Shown: positions 22,266 through 33,648, counted from the stretch's first letter. The stretch: DNA of 64,000 nt from Moniliella sp. 'wahieum' (GCA_003971905.1 RSEE01000015.1:186001-250000), one strand, 5' to 3'. Notes: generated by a model not told the origin, from the letters alone. Numbers and translations are program-made.

Positions 22266-23163
22266 ATGTCGAAGGACGCACTGCTACCGGTACCTGGCAG
22301 CGAGTCAAACGGGGAAGGTCGCATTCAGTGCGCCTTCCTCTTTCCTCGCCTCTGGTCAGTCCTGGGCTCGCCATGGCACCTCGTCCGACACCTTTGGGGC
22401 TCCCCCGATACCAGCGCCAACTACGCCAACGCCGTCCACTCGCGCTGTCCATTTTGCCACGTTTCGCCCGAAAAAGGGTTTGCCGTGGTGCTGCAAGACG
22501 AACGGTTCATTGCGTTTCACGATCGTTCCCCGGCCGCGCGCATTCACCTGCTCGTGGTGCCGCGTCAGCACTGGAACAACGTGGTGCACTGGCCAGTGTC
22601 GCACGAGAACGCTGAACGTGTACGTGCGATGCACGCGTTTGGCCAACACGCTTTGCGTATCGCCCGGGCCCAGCGAGCGGACCCAGAAGCTGGACTGCCA
22701 TCGCTGCTGGATTCGCAATCTGGGCCTGACCAGGAGACCGAGGCGGGAGAACGGTTTGGGTTTCATGTACGTTCCATCCCCGGTTGCTGGAAAGAGGATG
22801 TGCCGAAGCCGCAAGGCGGGAAAAAGGACAAAGAGGGACGTTGCTGACATTGATATTGCGTCCGCGGGAACGGGTGGGTTGGAATTCGTTGGGTTGGGTT
22901 GCGTTGGGCAGTTGCCTCCATTTCGTTCGGTCGAGCATACCCACCTCCATTGCCTCGAATTGCCATTCCGCAACCGGTGGCGCGCAGCCAAATACTTTAT
23001 TGTCCCGGACTACCTCAAAGGGTGGGGCTGGTTTTGTACATGGTCCCAGGCGGTGGCGTTGTTGGAACCCCGCCCAGACGGATGTAACGTCCATGCGGGC
23101 TGGAGGGCCATCCAGGAGGGGGCGCAATGTACTTTTGTGGTATTCAAGGTCTTCCTTTCGTAA
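22266..23163 (+). CDS. HIT-family nucleotide-binding protein (HINT3/aprataxin-like branch)
   Basis: ATG 22266 (MSKDALLPVPG). A CPFCHV motif begins the HIT domain, followed by AFHDRSPAARIHLLVVPRQH (alpha-helix and strand bearing the first conserved His). The catalytic triad HxHxHxx appears as EHTHLHCLEL after an intron at 22767-22911 (145 nt, GTACGT...GGGCAG), which joins GFH to LPPFRSV in frame. HIT proteins hydrolyse or transfer nucleotidyl groups, typically from AMP conjugates. The CxxC start and the trailing NRWRAAKYFIV segment resemble the HINT3/aprataxin branch rather than HINT1, whose last motif is HVHLH. No frame break is seen. The C-terminal 40 residues are less certain and may include another splice site. 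Confidence 0.8.
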
Positions 23164-23957
23164 AGCACGTATCTGCTCCTTCTTTCTGTAGTCTACTACC
23201 CCGTGGAAACTTTTGCACATTCGCCATGCCCAACAGCAAAAGCAGTTTACCCCATTACAGCTCGGTGCCATTACGGCGTCCACACATCTTCCTTGCCTCC
23301 CTCACGCGTACCTGGGCAACAACAAATTATGACACCTATCAGCCCCATTGCAACTCGACCATCCTGGGGATTTGGACGCAAGAGCAGATTGATGCTAGTT
23401 GGAAACCGATCACTTCCCTTATCCATACTAAAGGGAAGTAGAGTAACAACAATGCAATTGGTGCGGGATTCTATACTAGGCTCAAGCAAGTTCAGAGAAT
23501 CGCCTTACGTATGCCGTTAGGCCTTCGGCGCTTCGGCCACTAGGTGTGCCCTTAGATCTGGACTGCAGCGCGGGCATTTCGCATTTCACGTGACCCGCCC
23601 CCATTCGGGTGCAAGCACGCATTCCGAAGGACGGCGGATACAGCCACGTGGGGGCAGGTGCTCCCTGCGCGCGACACGGAGGACTAGGGTTGTGTACACC
23701 GCCTGGCTGCATGCGGCGGCAGGGGGGCAGCGAGCAGAGGCTGCTCAGCGCAGGCGTTCGATTCAAATTAATAACCCTCCACCACCACGACTGGCGATCC
23801 AGCCCCAGGCTGCACACCCAACCAGTACCCAATAACCCTTGCCCACGCGTACAACCCTACCCCACCACCCGCCATCGTCGCGTCCCCCCGCCTGCAGCTG
23901 CCGCGTTCAACGCCCAACACGCAACGCTCCACGCACAACACCCCCAGCGCGTTGGCC
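23164..23957. other. Intergenic
   Basis: Downstream of the HIT gene and upstream of the SANT-domain gene. No supported gene; possible extra 3' exon of the HIT gene after an AG at about 23190 cannot be confirmed. Confidence 0.4.
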
Positions 23958-26130
23958 ATGACCGACATGCCCGTAGCCACCGCGCCCGACGCGTCCGATC
24001 ATGCGGCCCAGCCCGACCCCCCGCCCAACCTCCCTCCGCCCTCTCCCCCTCCTCCGCCGGCGGGCCATGTGGCCCACGACGCGTCCCCTCCAGACAACGC
24101 GTCGAACCCCGCTCCTCAAGGCGCGTCCGAGCATAACATCGAGGCCGCCGTGCAGGATCAATTCTCTGACCCCCAGTTGGGCCCAGCCCCCGAGCCCCAG
24201 CCTGCGCCTGCGCTTGAGCCGGCGCATGAGCAGCAACCTGAATTCCACGTCAAGCCTGAGGCGCCGCAGCACGTCCCAGCTTGCGCATGGGCATGAGGCC
24301 GAGTCGGTTCCCAAGCCTACCTCCGAACTTGAACCTCATCCCGTTCCTGAACCTGAGCCAGCACCTGAGCCTGAGCCCCAAACCCAAGAGGCTGCGCAAC
24401 CGTACGATCTCAACGTGCAGATGCACCTGGCAGCAGCTGCAGCTGCCGCAGCCGCCGCGGCGGCCGCGGCCGCTGACTCGGGGCAAGATGAAAATCATGC
24501 CAATGAGGTCGGTGTTGCACCTGTGGCTGCCCCCAGTGGCTGGTCTTTCCCCCTGGCTTTGACGTTTTGCAGCAACAGGCCGGAATGGCTGGCTATGGAG
24601 CGCTCCCGCCCAACCCGACACTCTACAATGAGTTGAAGCCTCACCAGGACGCCACCAAGCGTTCTCTTTACAATACTGGTGGCAACACCAATGGCCGCAA
24701 GCCGTGGCAAGCCGAAGAGACCGCAGCGTTGATCGAGTCGATCGAGGAGATTTGTGCGTACAAGCAAGAGTACACTGGAATTCAGCCCTATGCGCTCGTC
24801 CTGCGCTGGCATGGACCTTCAGGCGAGCGCTCCACTTTGCTGGCTGCACGCAACAATATGCAGCTTAAGGACAAGTCGCGCAATGAGCTGTTGCGCCTGA
24901 AACGTGCGGGCAAACCCATTCCCTTTTGGAAGAATATTCTCCACAAGACTCTATGGGTACGTGTTAACTTTTCCGTGATCCATTCTTTGGTCCCCTTTCG
25001 TTTGCACTAACGGTGGTATATACCGGGCAGAATGATGCAGTGGAGGGTGTTATGGTCGAACCCGCGCCAATGGTTCCCTCACTGGAAGAGGCGTTGCAAC
25101 ATGGCTGGCACGCGAGCGACTTCGGTGGACCGGAGCCGAATTCTCGTGGCGTGGCACCCGCAACAGTTCTTCTGGCCGCAGCAGAGGACGTCGGTCCCAG
25201 CGTTCCGACGGCCAAGGGGACGCAGAAGAAGAGCGCACGGTAGATGCGCCATCCCAAGTTCACGACCCGTTGTCGCAGCTTATCCCGCCTCCGCCCCTCC
25301 CAGCCACGGATCCTATGCGCATCTGTCCGAAAAGAAGCGCAAGGGCAAGAAGCGCAAGGCGGATTCGGACGAAATGGGCGCCCGTGCCGGGGAGGATGAA
25401 GCGGCGATGATGCGACAGCAGATGGAGGCCCAAGCTGCTGCGTCCGCTGCAGCCGCAACGCAATTGCATTTGCAGGCCCAGCAAGCTGCTGCTGCCTACA
25501 CGGCTGCGGTCAACGAACATGTGCCTGGCAGACGCAACGCGGGCTCGCAACGCCGTCACAATGCCAAGATCACCCAGTTGCATGCCACGGCCCACCAGAC
25601 GGCCCAGGCGGCGGCCCAGGCCAGTATGCATGCTTGGCAGCTGCATATGCAGCGCTTCATGCCCGACCCATCCCAAGGCCCGTCAGCAGCCGCGATGGCA
25701 GCAGCCCATGCGGCGGCTGGGGGTCAGATGCCGGGCGGGATGGACATGGTACAACTGCAAGCGCAGATGCAACAATATGCTGCCCAGCAACAGGCCGTGC
25801 TGCGGTGGCCAGTGTAGGGGAGCCCCACAAGAAGCGTCGGCATCACAAGCGCAAGCATCGACATTCCGAGCACGCGTCTCCGAATGCCGAGACGAGTCAG
25901 GCTCAGGTTCCTGTCACGTCCGATGGCGCATCCGATTCGACGGCCCAGGCGGCCAACCAGGTGCTGCAATCGTTGGAAACGGGGGCCTGGGGCTTTTCCT
26001 CCCTGGACCCGGCACCGGCACCGCCGATTCCAGCTCCGGAACCAGCGCCGCCTATGCTGCGCCCGAGCCAGCGCCGCCTATGTCAGCGCCGGAACCAGCC
26101 TCGGGCGAGGGTGCAGCACAGGAGGCCTAA
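23958..26130 (+). CDS. SANT/Myb protein with telobox-like motif, Ala/Pro/Gln-rich
   Basis: ATG 23958 (MTDMPVATAPDASD). The N-terminus is Pro/Glu-rich, with a run of 15 Ala near 24430-24475. A Myb/SANT domain follows: RKPWQAEETAALIESIEEI and, in the third helix, AARNNMQLKDKSRNELLRL. The LKDKSRN segment resembles the telobox (VDLKDKxRN) of telomere-repeat-binding TRF/Tay1 proteins. A GTACGTG...GGGCAG intron (about 24957-25031) follows KTLW. The rest is low complexity: KKRKGKKRKADSD (likely nuclear signal), Ala/Gln/His-rich coiled stretches, KKRRHHKRKHRH, and a Pro/Ala tail ending at 26130. A nuclear DNA-binding role is well supported; a telomeric role is only suggested. Frame breaks at about 24290, 24570, 25245, 25815 and 26050. 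Confidence 0.65.
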
Positions 26131-26537
26131 CGTCAAAAGCAAGGCATTTCCGATCTGCTTTATCCTGCCCCTTCTAAGTAGATGATCCCTCCAGTCATCC
26201 TTCCCGCCCTCGGACTGCTGCACGGGGTGGAGAGGGGACGGATCGTGTTGTTGTTCATGAATCTATTTGCCTCGATGGTGGTGGTGAATGGTAGCGAGTG
26301 GTGGTGAATGGTGGTGAATATGGTGGTGAATGGTGGCGCAGGCGAGGCGGGGGCGGGGAGGCGGAAATGCACACTAGAGATGCGCATCCATTCCGCCCCG
26401 GTGCGCTCGGGTTAGTAATGGCCCCCGGCACCTGCCCCCCGCGAGATGGAAGCCCAGCCCCGCCTGGTCGAATCTGCCCGGCGCAGGCGGGCGACGGCCA
26501 GCCACCACCCCCACCGCCCCCGCCCTGCCGACGCCCC
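26131..26537. other. Promoter-side intergenic with TGGTGAA repeats
   Basis: Between the SANT gene and NDUFS3. Contains repeated GGTGGTGAATGG words at 26276-26335. No gene seen. Confidence 0.5.
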
Positions 26538-27462
26538 ATGGTGGCCCTTCCTGCCCTCGGTGTCCGCGCTGTCCGCGCCGCGGTGCGTGCTGCGCCCCAG
26601 GTTGCCCCTCGCCTCTCCGCCCGCGCGCTCTCTTCCTCGGTGCGTGTGCTGGCCCAGCCCCCGTACCCCGCCGGCGGTGACCGCGTCAACCCCGACTCGC
26701 CCTTTATCGAGCCCGCCGGCATCAACCCCGCAGAGAAGTACCAGGCAATCAGCCTGCCGCTTCATGACTACGGCGCCTACCTTACGAGCGTGCTGCCCAA
26801 GTTCATCCAGCAATTCACGGTGGTCAAGACGAGTTGACGCTGTACATTGCCCCAGCCAGTGTCACCCCCGTCCTCGAGTTTCTGCGCGACCACACCCAGT
26901 GCCAGTACACCCAGCTTCAGGACCTCACCGCGGTCGACTTCCCTCGCGTTCGCAACGCTTTGAGATTGTCTACCACCTTCTCTCCATCAACTTTAACTCG
27001 CGGATCCGCGTCAAGACGTACGGCGACGAGGTGACACCCATTCCTAGTGCCACTGGTCTTTTCCGTTCGGCGGACTGGATGGAGCGTGAGGTGTATGATC
27101 TGTTTGGCATCTTCTTCGTTGGCCACCCGGACTTGCGTCGCATCATGACCGACTATGGTATGCCCTTTCCTGCCTGGTTCTGGATAGAGTTTTTTTATCT
27201 AACCTCGGTTTGTTCGATGTGCAGGATTTGAGGGCCACCCGCTACGCAAGGATTTCCCTCTGACTGGGTACACCGAGCTGCGGTACGATGAAGAAAAGAA
27301 GCGCGTGGTGCAGGAGCCATTGCAGCTGACCCAAGCGTTCCGCAACTTTGAGGGAACGTCTCCATGGGAGCAGGTGGGCGAGGGCGTGTCGTACCTGCCC
27401 AACGAATACCAGCTGGTTCCGCCGCCCAAGGAGGAGGAGCCACCCAAGGACGCCAAGAAGTG
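26538..27462 (+). CDS. NADH:ubiquinone oxidoreductase 30-kDa subunit (complex I, NDUFS3/NUO-30.4)
   Basis: ATG 26538 ([18 protein letters not shown]) gives an Arg/Ala-rich mitochondrial presequence. The mature protein contains [50 protein letters not shown] and, after the intron, [20 protein letters not shown]: the complete NDUFS3 signature. It is a core subunit of the complex I matrix arm, next to the quinone site. The intron is 27158-27224 (67 nt, GTATGC...GTGCAG), splitting the Gly codon of DYG-FEG. Two single-base losses break the frame: AAGGAC read as AAGAC at 26828, and CCCC read as CCC at 26941-26943. Restoring one base each gives a normal full-length protein of about 285 residues, so the breaks are almost certainly errors. 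Confidence 0.93.
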
Positions 27463-27696
27463 ATTGTTCTTGCTAATGCACCAAAGGATCCAGGTCTAGG
27501 TTCCCTCTCCTATCCCGGGTGCATATTATCATCTCTACCAGCACAATGCAGGACAGGTTGGGAAGTCGTGTGCGCCTCCGTAGTGGCAGACAGGACGGTT
27601 CGACGGTGTTTTTGGATAGGTAGTGAGAGTCATGTTACGGCGGAGACTGACCAAACTCGACGGTGCCGTCAACTGAGTTCGGTCAAAGTCATGCAG
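27463..27696. other. Shared 3' region of convergent NDUFS3 and SEC22
   Basis: 234 bp separate the two converging stop codons; no gene in it. Confidence 0.6.
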
Positions 27697-28444
27697 TTAG
27701 AAGAACTTGATGTACACAATAAACACAAACAGAACCCCAATAGCACCCACTCTGACCGAAAGAAGAAGTGTTAGTATGACGCAGGTCACGCTCCCACCAG
27801 CCTAAGCCCAAAGGATTACGTACGGGGCCCATTTGCGGATCATAGCATCAATGTTGATTTGCGTGCCGATCTCCGATACCTCAGCGACTCATCCCGGAGT
27901 GAGCTCGACATGGTGGACATTTGATCCAAACTGTCCCCGCGCCAGAGAAGGTCCTCCATGTTTTTGGTCATGATGCGTGTTACATCGGCCAGGTCCTCGT
28001 TGAGTTTGTCCAGGTTGCTCGACTTGGCCGATTGGGCGGTGCGGGCATCGGCATAGAGTCGGGTGGTGCGTTGGATAAATGTGTCAAACGCGACAAACGC
28101 ATACGGTCGAAGGGTGCGCTGGGCCACTTGGGGTCCATGCGATTGGCCAAACTCGACAGCCAGCTCGTCGAGGTAGGCGAAGGCCAGCTTCCGCGGATAC
28201 GATTTTTCGCAGATGGCCACATATACTACCGCCGCTGGGTCGGGAGCAGGAGGACGGACAAGGTAATGAAGGGTCATGGCACCGCTTTCGATGCTGCACC
28301 GAGGCTCGCTCCCGGGACCGAGGCGGCGACGACAAGCTTGGCCTGGGCCGCGTACTCGGCGAGCTGGGCCGAGTTCTGGTCATCACTGCTCTGCGCAAGC
28401 GGGAGGCCGTCGCTGACACGCGCGATGAGCGTACCACGCACCAT
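27697..28444 (-). CDS. SEC22: R-SNARE Sec22 (ER-Golgi vesicle fusion)
   Basis: ATG 28444 (MVRGTLIARVSDGLPLA). A longin domain includes SEPRCSIESG, VYVAICEKSYPRKLAFAYLD and RPYAFVAFDTFIQ. The SNARE motif has the conserved zero-layer Arg in ITKNMEDLLWRGDSLDQM, ending RYRRSARQINIDAMIRKWAP. The last exon encodes the tail anchor VGAIGVLFVFIVYIKFF. Sec22 drives fusion in both directions between ER and Golgi. The intron (27752-27823, 72 nt) has donor GTACGT and a perfect TACTAAC branch site at 27770-27776. Single-base losses at about 28330 (CC run) and 27862 break the frame. Complete and probably functional; about 220 residues, as usual. Confidence 0.93.
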
Positions 28445-28716
28445 GCCAGGACAGGGGAGAGGAAGCGGCAATGGTGTGGGGTGCCGCTTCCACGTCGCCC
28501 GGCCCGTGGACTGTGAAGCGCGGGCTGGGGGGCGTCGGGGGCGCCGCGGGCGGGAGATTAGGTAACGTCTCACATCTCAAATTTCACCCTGTCCCAAACC
28601 AGCTATCGCCAGGTGGCAATTGGGGCCCCCGGATGCCCCATGGGTTTATGCTGGCCGCGCAGGCTCGTTTATCGGTCGTCCTGCTTCCACCTCGCCTCTC
28701 CCCCACGTCGGCCAAG
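28445..28716. promoter_or_regulatory. Divergent promoter between SEC22 and the 28.7-kb gene
   Basis: 272 bp between two divergent ATGs, with no other open frame that makes sense. It must hold both promoters; no specific element is recognised. Confidence 0.5.
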
Positions 28717-29364
28717 ATGATGGCATTAGCACTGCGGCACGTTGCCACGTTCTCCTCCGCTCAGGCGCATGCCCAGCGTGCACTATCCCAAGTGCGCAGC
28801 AACCTTCTTCACACGTCGCCTGTGGTGTGCGGACCCGCATCCGGCGCGGCTGGCAGCCAAGGTGGATCAGGGCAAGACGAAGCCACGTCGGACGCGCCTT
28901 GGCTCGGGGCAGGGATCCCTCTCGGTGCCAATACCTTCTCTGGTGCGCCGATCCATTCCGTCACCGGTATGTTCGCTACCGCATACAATGATCCGCTGCG
29001 TCAGGATGATACGGATGACTGGGCCTTTGGCGGTGGCGCCAAGAGCAAGTCGGGCCGCCAGGGGGTAGCGGTAGCAGCGCAGTGGGACTCACCGCCGGGG
29101 TCTTTACTGTGGATGGCACGAATCTGTGGGAGCATCAGGGTCATATCCACGCCTCTCCTCGAGCCCCGGGTGAGGAGGCATCCCTTGCGGCCCACACGTA
29201 CTCAGGACCGACTGGAGGGCGGTCAGTTTCTCCCTTTGATCCTACACCTGGCGTTCCTCGTACCACCCTGGGGGTCCCCGGCTCCGATGGAGAGCGAGTC
29301 GGACATCCTGGGCCAACGCCGGGTACAAAAGCAGAACTCTTCCACCAAGAATGGGACCAAGTAG
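28717..29364 (+). CDS. Unrecognised protein with a probable mitochondrial presequence
   Basis: ATG 28717 (MMALALRHVATFSSAQAHAQ). The first 45 residues are rich in Arg, Ala, Ser and His, lack acids, and end RSNLLHTSPVVCG, a typical matrix-targeting presequence. The rest is hydrophilic and Gly/Ser/Pro-rich (APIHSVTGMFATAYNDPL, DDTDDWAFGGG, GVFTVDGTNLWEHQGHIHA, GTKAELFHQEWDQ). A one-base loss in the G run at 29061-29065 splits the frame. The end is uncertain: a GTAGGT donor at 29362 may lead to a short last exon beginning near 29423. I do not recognise a family. The convincing presequence and divergence from SEC22 make it a likely real gene. Confidence 0.5.
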   Translation: MMALALRHVATFSSAQAHAQRALSQVRSNLLHTSPVVCGPASGAAGSQGGSGQDEATSDAPWLGAGIPLGANTFSGAPIHSVTGMFATAYNDPLRQDDTDDWAFGGGAKSKSGRQGVAVAAQWDSPPGSLLWMARICGSIRVISTPLLEPRVRRHPLRPTRTQDRLEGGQFLPLILHLAFLVPPWGSPAPMESESDILGQRRVQKQNSSTKNGTK

Positions 29365-31914
29365 GTCGACCAGTCTTGTCCCCTTTCCCATTGATTCCGG
29401 CTTCCCCTTGTCCCATTCGTAGCAGTCCAACTGTCCTCACCATATATCACAGCAACCACACTTTCTCATTGTCATCTAGGATTCTTTGTCTCCTGATTCT
29501 GTCGACCTCGCACGGGCCTGTTCCCCCGGAAAACTCTATGGGCCTCCATCCATGGAAGATCCATGACCCAGACCAAACGCCAATGATAAGCGCTGAAAAG
29601 CGGTACACAATTGATCGGGTAATTGCATAGAAGCGCCCTCTCTCGTAGCCGACAGTGTTGGAAAAGAGAAATAGCGCCATGGGTGGTCGTGTTCTGCCTT
29701 TTGATTGGGGTCTTCCGCACCAGCACTGACTACCTGTGCCGCATCTTTTTTGCACGAGTAGACCAAGGCACATGGCCTACTAAGGCTGGTAGGATTTTGG
29801 CGTCTCGTGGGATCGCAGACTCTCCAGAGGTGAAGCAAGTATTTTCTTTGGTTCTGAGGTCATGAGCCGAATCAAGACAGGTGGTAATGCGACAGTTCAA
29901 TGTTCAAGGTATGATCGGTAAGTGGGAAAAAGAGACGCGAAACATGAAGTTCATGCTAGTATTAGTATAGAGGGAAAGATTGGATTCACCACCCTTGCAA
30001 AGGCTGTAAAGAAGATGGCAATGACTAGGTTTGTTTTCGTCTCTGCTGGACAATGATCTCGGGAAGAACAGTGGCTAACTGTCGCTCGAACACTAGGGAT
30101 GGACCTTTGCCTCATGTCTTTCGGGCCCACGGGCCTTTTGGATAAAGAGATCAGACTCATGACCTATTATCATCGATTAGGCGATCTTTTCCTATATGGA
30201 CTTGGGTGCCTACCGTTTCCACGGATTATGCAGGGACTCAAGGCAATGCCATACCATCATTGAACTGTACTATGCGATGCACACAGCTATAATGAGAAGC
30301 TAGATCCATTTCCGTGAGCTTAAGACACAGGTCTGCTAATGATCGCTCCTTTCACTGCAACGGTGCAGTGGTGCAATCTCTCTCATCCCCAAACAGGACG
30401 CCGGCACACAACTCGTCAGATCCCCAAAAGTCGTTCGTATAGATTAACTGTTTCTCAACCAGCATTACAAGACCATCATACCTTTCGGGCTGATCCTCTC
30501 TTCTCCCATTCATCGCAATGGCCAATAAAACAAAAAGCCGCAGTGCCTAGTGAGAGTCTCAAGATCCTTGATCCCTCTCAGTTCTCACTCTCTCACCTCT
30601 TCCTTTAAAGAAACCAACGATAGTCTTCATCATCCTCACCAATAGTGTTCATGCATCAGTATATGACATCTTGCTTTCGCCACTCATCATCTCCAAGGGC
30701 AATTGTCGGGCCCTGATCGCTCCCGTGTACATCCGCTGTGGCAATAGTCCCATCAATAAAGCAGAGAGTCATGTGGGGTGCTCGTACCGATCATTGACAA
30801 CGGATTAATCGGGTTGTTCTAGGTGGGATGAGCAAAAAGAGTGTGTCACGAGAGACATAAGAAGAATGAGAATGGAAAAGGAGAAGAAACAATCTATATA
30901 CATCTATACGTTCACCTATTTACGTCCATGTACTACCCACCAGAGGTAGCCCACCAGAGGCAGTATATACATCGAGAGGAAAAAAAGAAAGAAGGCTGAG
31001 ATGTGGGAACAGATAGTTCTGGAGCTGTGAATGAAAAAAGGTCTTGCCTTTTTATCTAGTAACTAAGGACTGTATACTATGCATGGTGAAGGCAAAGTGT
31101 TGATGTTGTCAGCAGGCCAGCACCTTTCGGTTTCGCCATCCCCTTCCAAACGTAATGTAGCGTTCGCGGATACACTGAGAGTAGTAGAGTGGTAAGTACA
31201 TGTGAACGTTCAGAGTTCAGATGAACCATCTGATCTCCAATGACAATGTACAGTAAGTTTCTTTCTCTATACTCTCAAACAACGTGTTTTGGTATACAGT
31301 CCTGCTAAAATACAGTACCCGCGTCTTGTCTGGGCAAAGGAAGATCGACTATTGATTGCGTTCCTGTTATACTTTGGGCATTTTTGTCGCATTCCGCTTG
31401 CTCCACAATCGATGCAGTTTCTTCTCCAAACGGTCCATTGCACCCCGGTGTCGTCATCTCTCCTCTCTTGTGTCACATTCCGTTACTCAACCTTGGCCTC
31501 ATCCTCTGTACTAGAGTCCCTCACAAGTATTGTGTGCACTCCTACATCTTTGCCACAGCAAACACGTCCGACCCTATCACATCTCGGCAATCCGTATGCC
31601 TTTTGCTCTGCACCCCCAACACCGCGCTTTCTGTTCTTTTTCCACAACCGGCTCATTGTGAGCATGAGTATATTCCGCACAGCAGAGCACACAAAAGCTT
31701 AGCGCACAAACTTGAGGGTTGGCTCTCGCAAGACCTCTTGCAACGCGCCAAACTTGAAGGCAATGTGACGCTGTGGCAAGGCCTTGCAGCAATAATACAG
31801 CAAAGGTATGCTTGCGTTGGAAGGCGCTAAAAAAACGATAAACGCGTTACTGTTAGAGGGTACTGCTAGGGTTCTCCTGCGCGGCCCTCAATGGATCGGT
31901 GACGCTCGCCTAGC

Positions 31915-31935
31915 CGAGCGGAAGCGTTCCGCTCG
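31915..31935. repeat. Perfect 9-bp hairpin
   Basis: CGAGCGGAA, loop GCG, TTCCGCTCG. Stable stem with a three-base loop, just upstream of the duplicated 56-mer. Confidence 0.85.
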
Positions 31936-31995
31936 CAGGCCGCGCACGCCCTGCTCGCTCCATCTCCCTTCTCTCTCTCCTTTCTCCTTCCCTTC

Positions 31996-32149
31996 AGACG
32001 TTGCTTGAAGACTTGTGGCTCACCACTTTGCCTTCACGCCTTGTCTGAAGGTACGCCTCTGCTTCCTTTCTTGACCTGTTGCTCCTCACAATGAGACGTT
32101 GCTTGAAGACTTGTGGCTCACCACTTTGCCTTCACGCCTTGTCTGAAGG
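31996..32149. repeat. Duplicated 56-bp unit
   Basis: Two identical 56-bp copies at 31996-32051 and 32094-32149, separated by 42 bp of unrelated sequence. Each begins AGACGTTGCTTGAAGACTTG and ends GCCTTGTCTGAAGG. The copies contain internal partial inverted words (CTTCAGAC/GTCTGAAG). Confidence 0.95.
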
Positions 32150-32366
32150 CTGCTTTGCAGCTGATCCATAGGATCGCGAGTGCTCTCAAGTCGCACTCTA
32201 GCAGTTACACGTTAGACGTTGAACGTTTTGACCTTAAGATCGTTGTTAAAAAGATTTTTTACACCAAAAAATCGCTCGCCCACTCAGTCTAAGTACCACC
32301 CTCAGCTGAGGGCTCAACGAACGCGCTCAACCACTCAACTCCATTGCTGGAGCGGAAGCTCTTCAC

Positions 32367-32387
32367 GCTTCAAGCTTCAAGCTTCAG
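32367..32387. repeat. Heptamers GCTTCAA x2 plus GCTTCAG
   Basis: Three consecutive 7-bp units, the third with one change. Confidence 0.9.
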
Positions 32388-32600
32388 TAACTACAGTAAC
32401 TCAGTACACTCAGTATATGTTTTCGAGATCACTCTTCGATCTGAATCTGAGATCCGTGCCTCTGTTGAATACGATCGCGCCTCGAGATCTGAGAGCTTGA
32501 AGAGCTTGAGCGCCTGAGCAGACTGGCCTGACAGCTTGAGCGTACTCGATGCAGGACTTGGGCCGGGCAAGGGTGTGGAAGGGTCCAGGAAGTTCAGGTA

Positions 32601-32681
32601 CGTTCAACGTTCAACATTCAATTTCAGGCCTTCAGGCCTGGGGCTGGCCTCAAGCTTCACGCTTCAAGCTTCAAGCCTCAA
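32601..32681. repeat. Heptamer runs CGTTCAA and GCTTCAA
   Basis: CGTTCAA, CGTTCAA, CATTCAA at 32601-32621, and GCTTCAA, GCTTCAA, GCCTCAA at 32661-32681, with duplicated 8-mers TTCAGGCC between them. Confidence 0.9.
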
Positions 32682-32724
32682 GGCCTGAGGTCTCAGGACT
32701 TGGCGTGTGTGGCATGTGCGATGA

Positions 32725-32758
32725 TCGATAATCGATAAGATGAGCATGTGACATGTGA
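32725..32758. repeat. Heptamer pairs (TCGATAA)2 and (CATGTGA)2
   Basis: TCGATAA twice at 32725-32738 (the same pair occurs at 2941-2954), then CATGTGA twice at 32745-32758. Confidence 0.9.
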
Positions 32759-32893
32759 CATGACCTCATCGATCTCAGACCTAACATGTAACGCCTACAA
32801 GGCCGACTATATATGCGCTCTATAGCAGCACATAGCGCAGCATGAGTGCATGATGCATGTGCATGAGCCATGCACTGAGCCTCAGCGCTAAGC

Positions 32894-32970
32894 CTTAGCG
32901 CTTAGCGCTACTACGCAGGCATAAGACCATTCCTGCATCCTGCATCCTGCATCATTAATCATTAATCATT
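32894..32970. repeat. Heptamer runs (CTTAGCG)2, (CCTGCAT)3, (CATTAAT)2
   Basis: CTTAGCG twice at 32894-32907, CCTGCAT three times at 32932-32952, directly followed by CATTAAT twice and a partial third at 32953-32970. Confidence 0.9.
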
Positions 32971-33196
32971 CCATTTCGCAAGTTTTGGTTGGCCAGTGGG
33001 GAAGGGCAGGGGGTGTACTGGAGGGGCCTGCTCAGAAAACGTTACGCTTTCTTTTTTATCATCACGAGCGAGAATAATCTTATTTTGGCAAAATAGACTG
33101 CTATATCTATAGCAATTGGATCCCTGTGGTGGGGTGGGAGGGCGCATAAGTTTGTCGCTCATGTGGCTTGCAGCTTGTGGCTAAGCGCTAATACAC

Positions 33197-33210
33197 GCTA
33201 CTAGCTACTA
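33197..33210. repeat. Heptamer pair (GCTACTA)2
   Basis: Two exact adjacent copies of GCTACTA, embedded in further CTACTA-like words. Confidence 0.85.
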
Positions 33211-33562
33211 TTACCTACTAATAGAGGCTACTGTATGGATCACTATAGGGTACGTAGGTTTGGGAGGCAGCTGTATTACGTCCATCGGGGAGAGAAAGGA
33301 GAGGACTGTTGGGGAGACTCCCTCCAGACAAAGCAGAGGGTATAGAGCATAGGGGCAGAGCGGAGAAGGGCACGTACGGCCTGGCCATAAGCCTTAGGTT
33401 AGGCCCTGGGAGCCAGGGAAGCTGGAAGCCGGCCGGAAGGTGATTTCGGTATGGAAAAAAAAAGCAGCATTGTGACATGCGTGACATGTGAGAGAGAGGT
33501 GGCGGAATCTAACGTGTCACAGTAGTTAACGCGTTAGCGTTTAACTATAGGACCGTAAGGAC

Positions 33563-33648
33563 CGTAACGCGTAACGCATAACCGCGTGACCGGTAACCAG
33601 GCGTAACGCGTAACGCGTAAAGTTAACCGCAACCGCGTAACGCGTAGC
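33563..33648. repeat. Heptamer cluster CGTAACG / GCGTAAC
   Basis: CGTAACG, CGTAACG, CATAACC (33563-33583); GCGTAAC, GCGTAAC, GCGTAAA (33601-33621); GCGTAAC, GCGTAGC (33635-33648). All are 7-bp units sharing GTAAC. Confidence 0.92.

Noticed and set aside
31289-31702. 137-codon plus frame in the gene desert
   Set aside because: AT-richer, Ser/Leu/Phe-rich composition without any recognisable feature.
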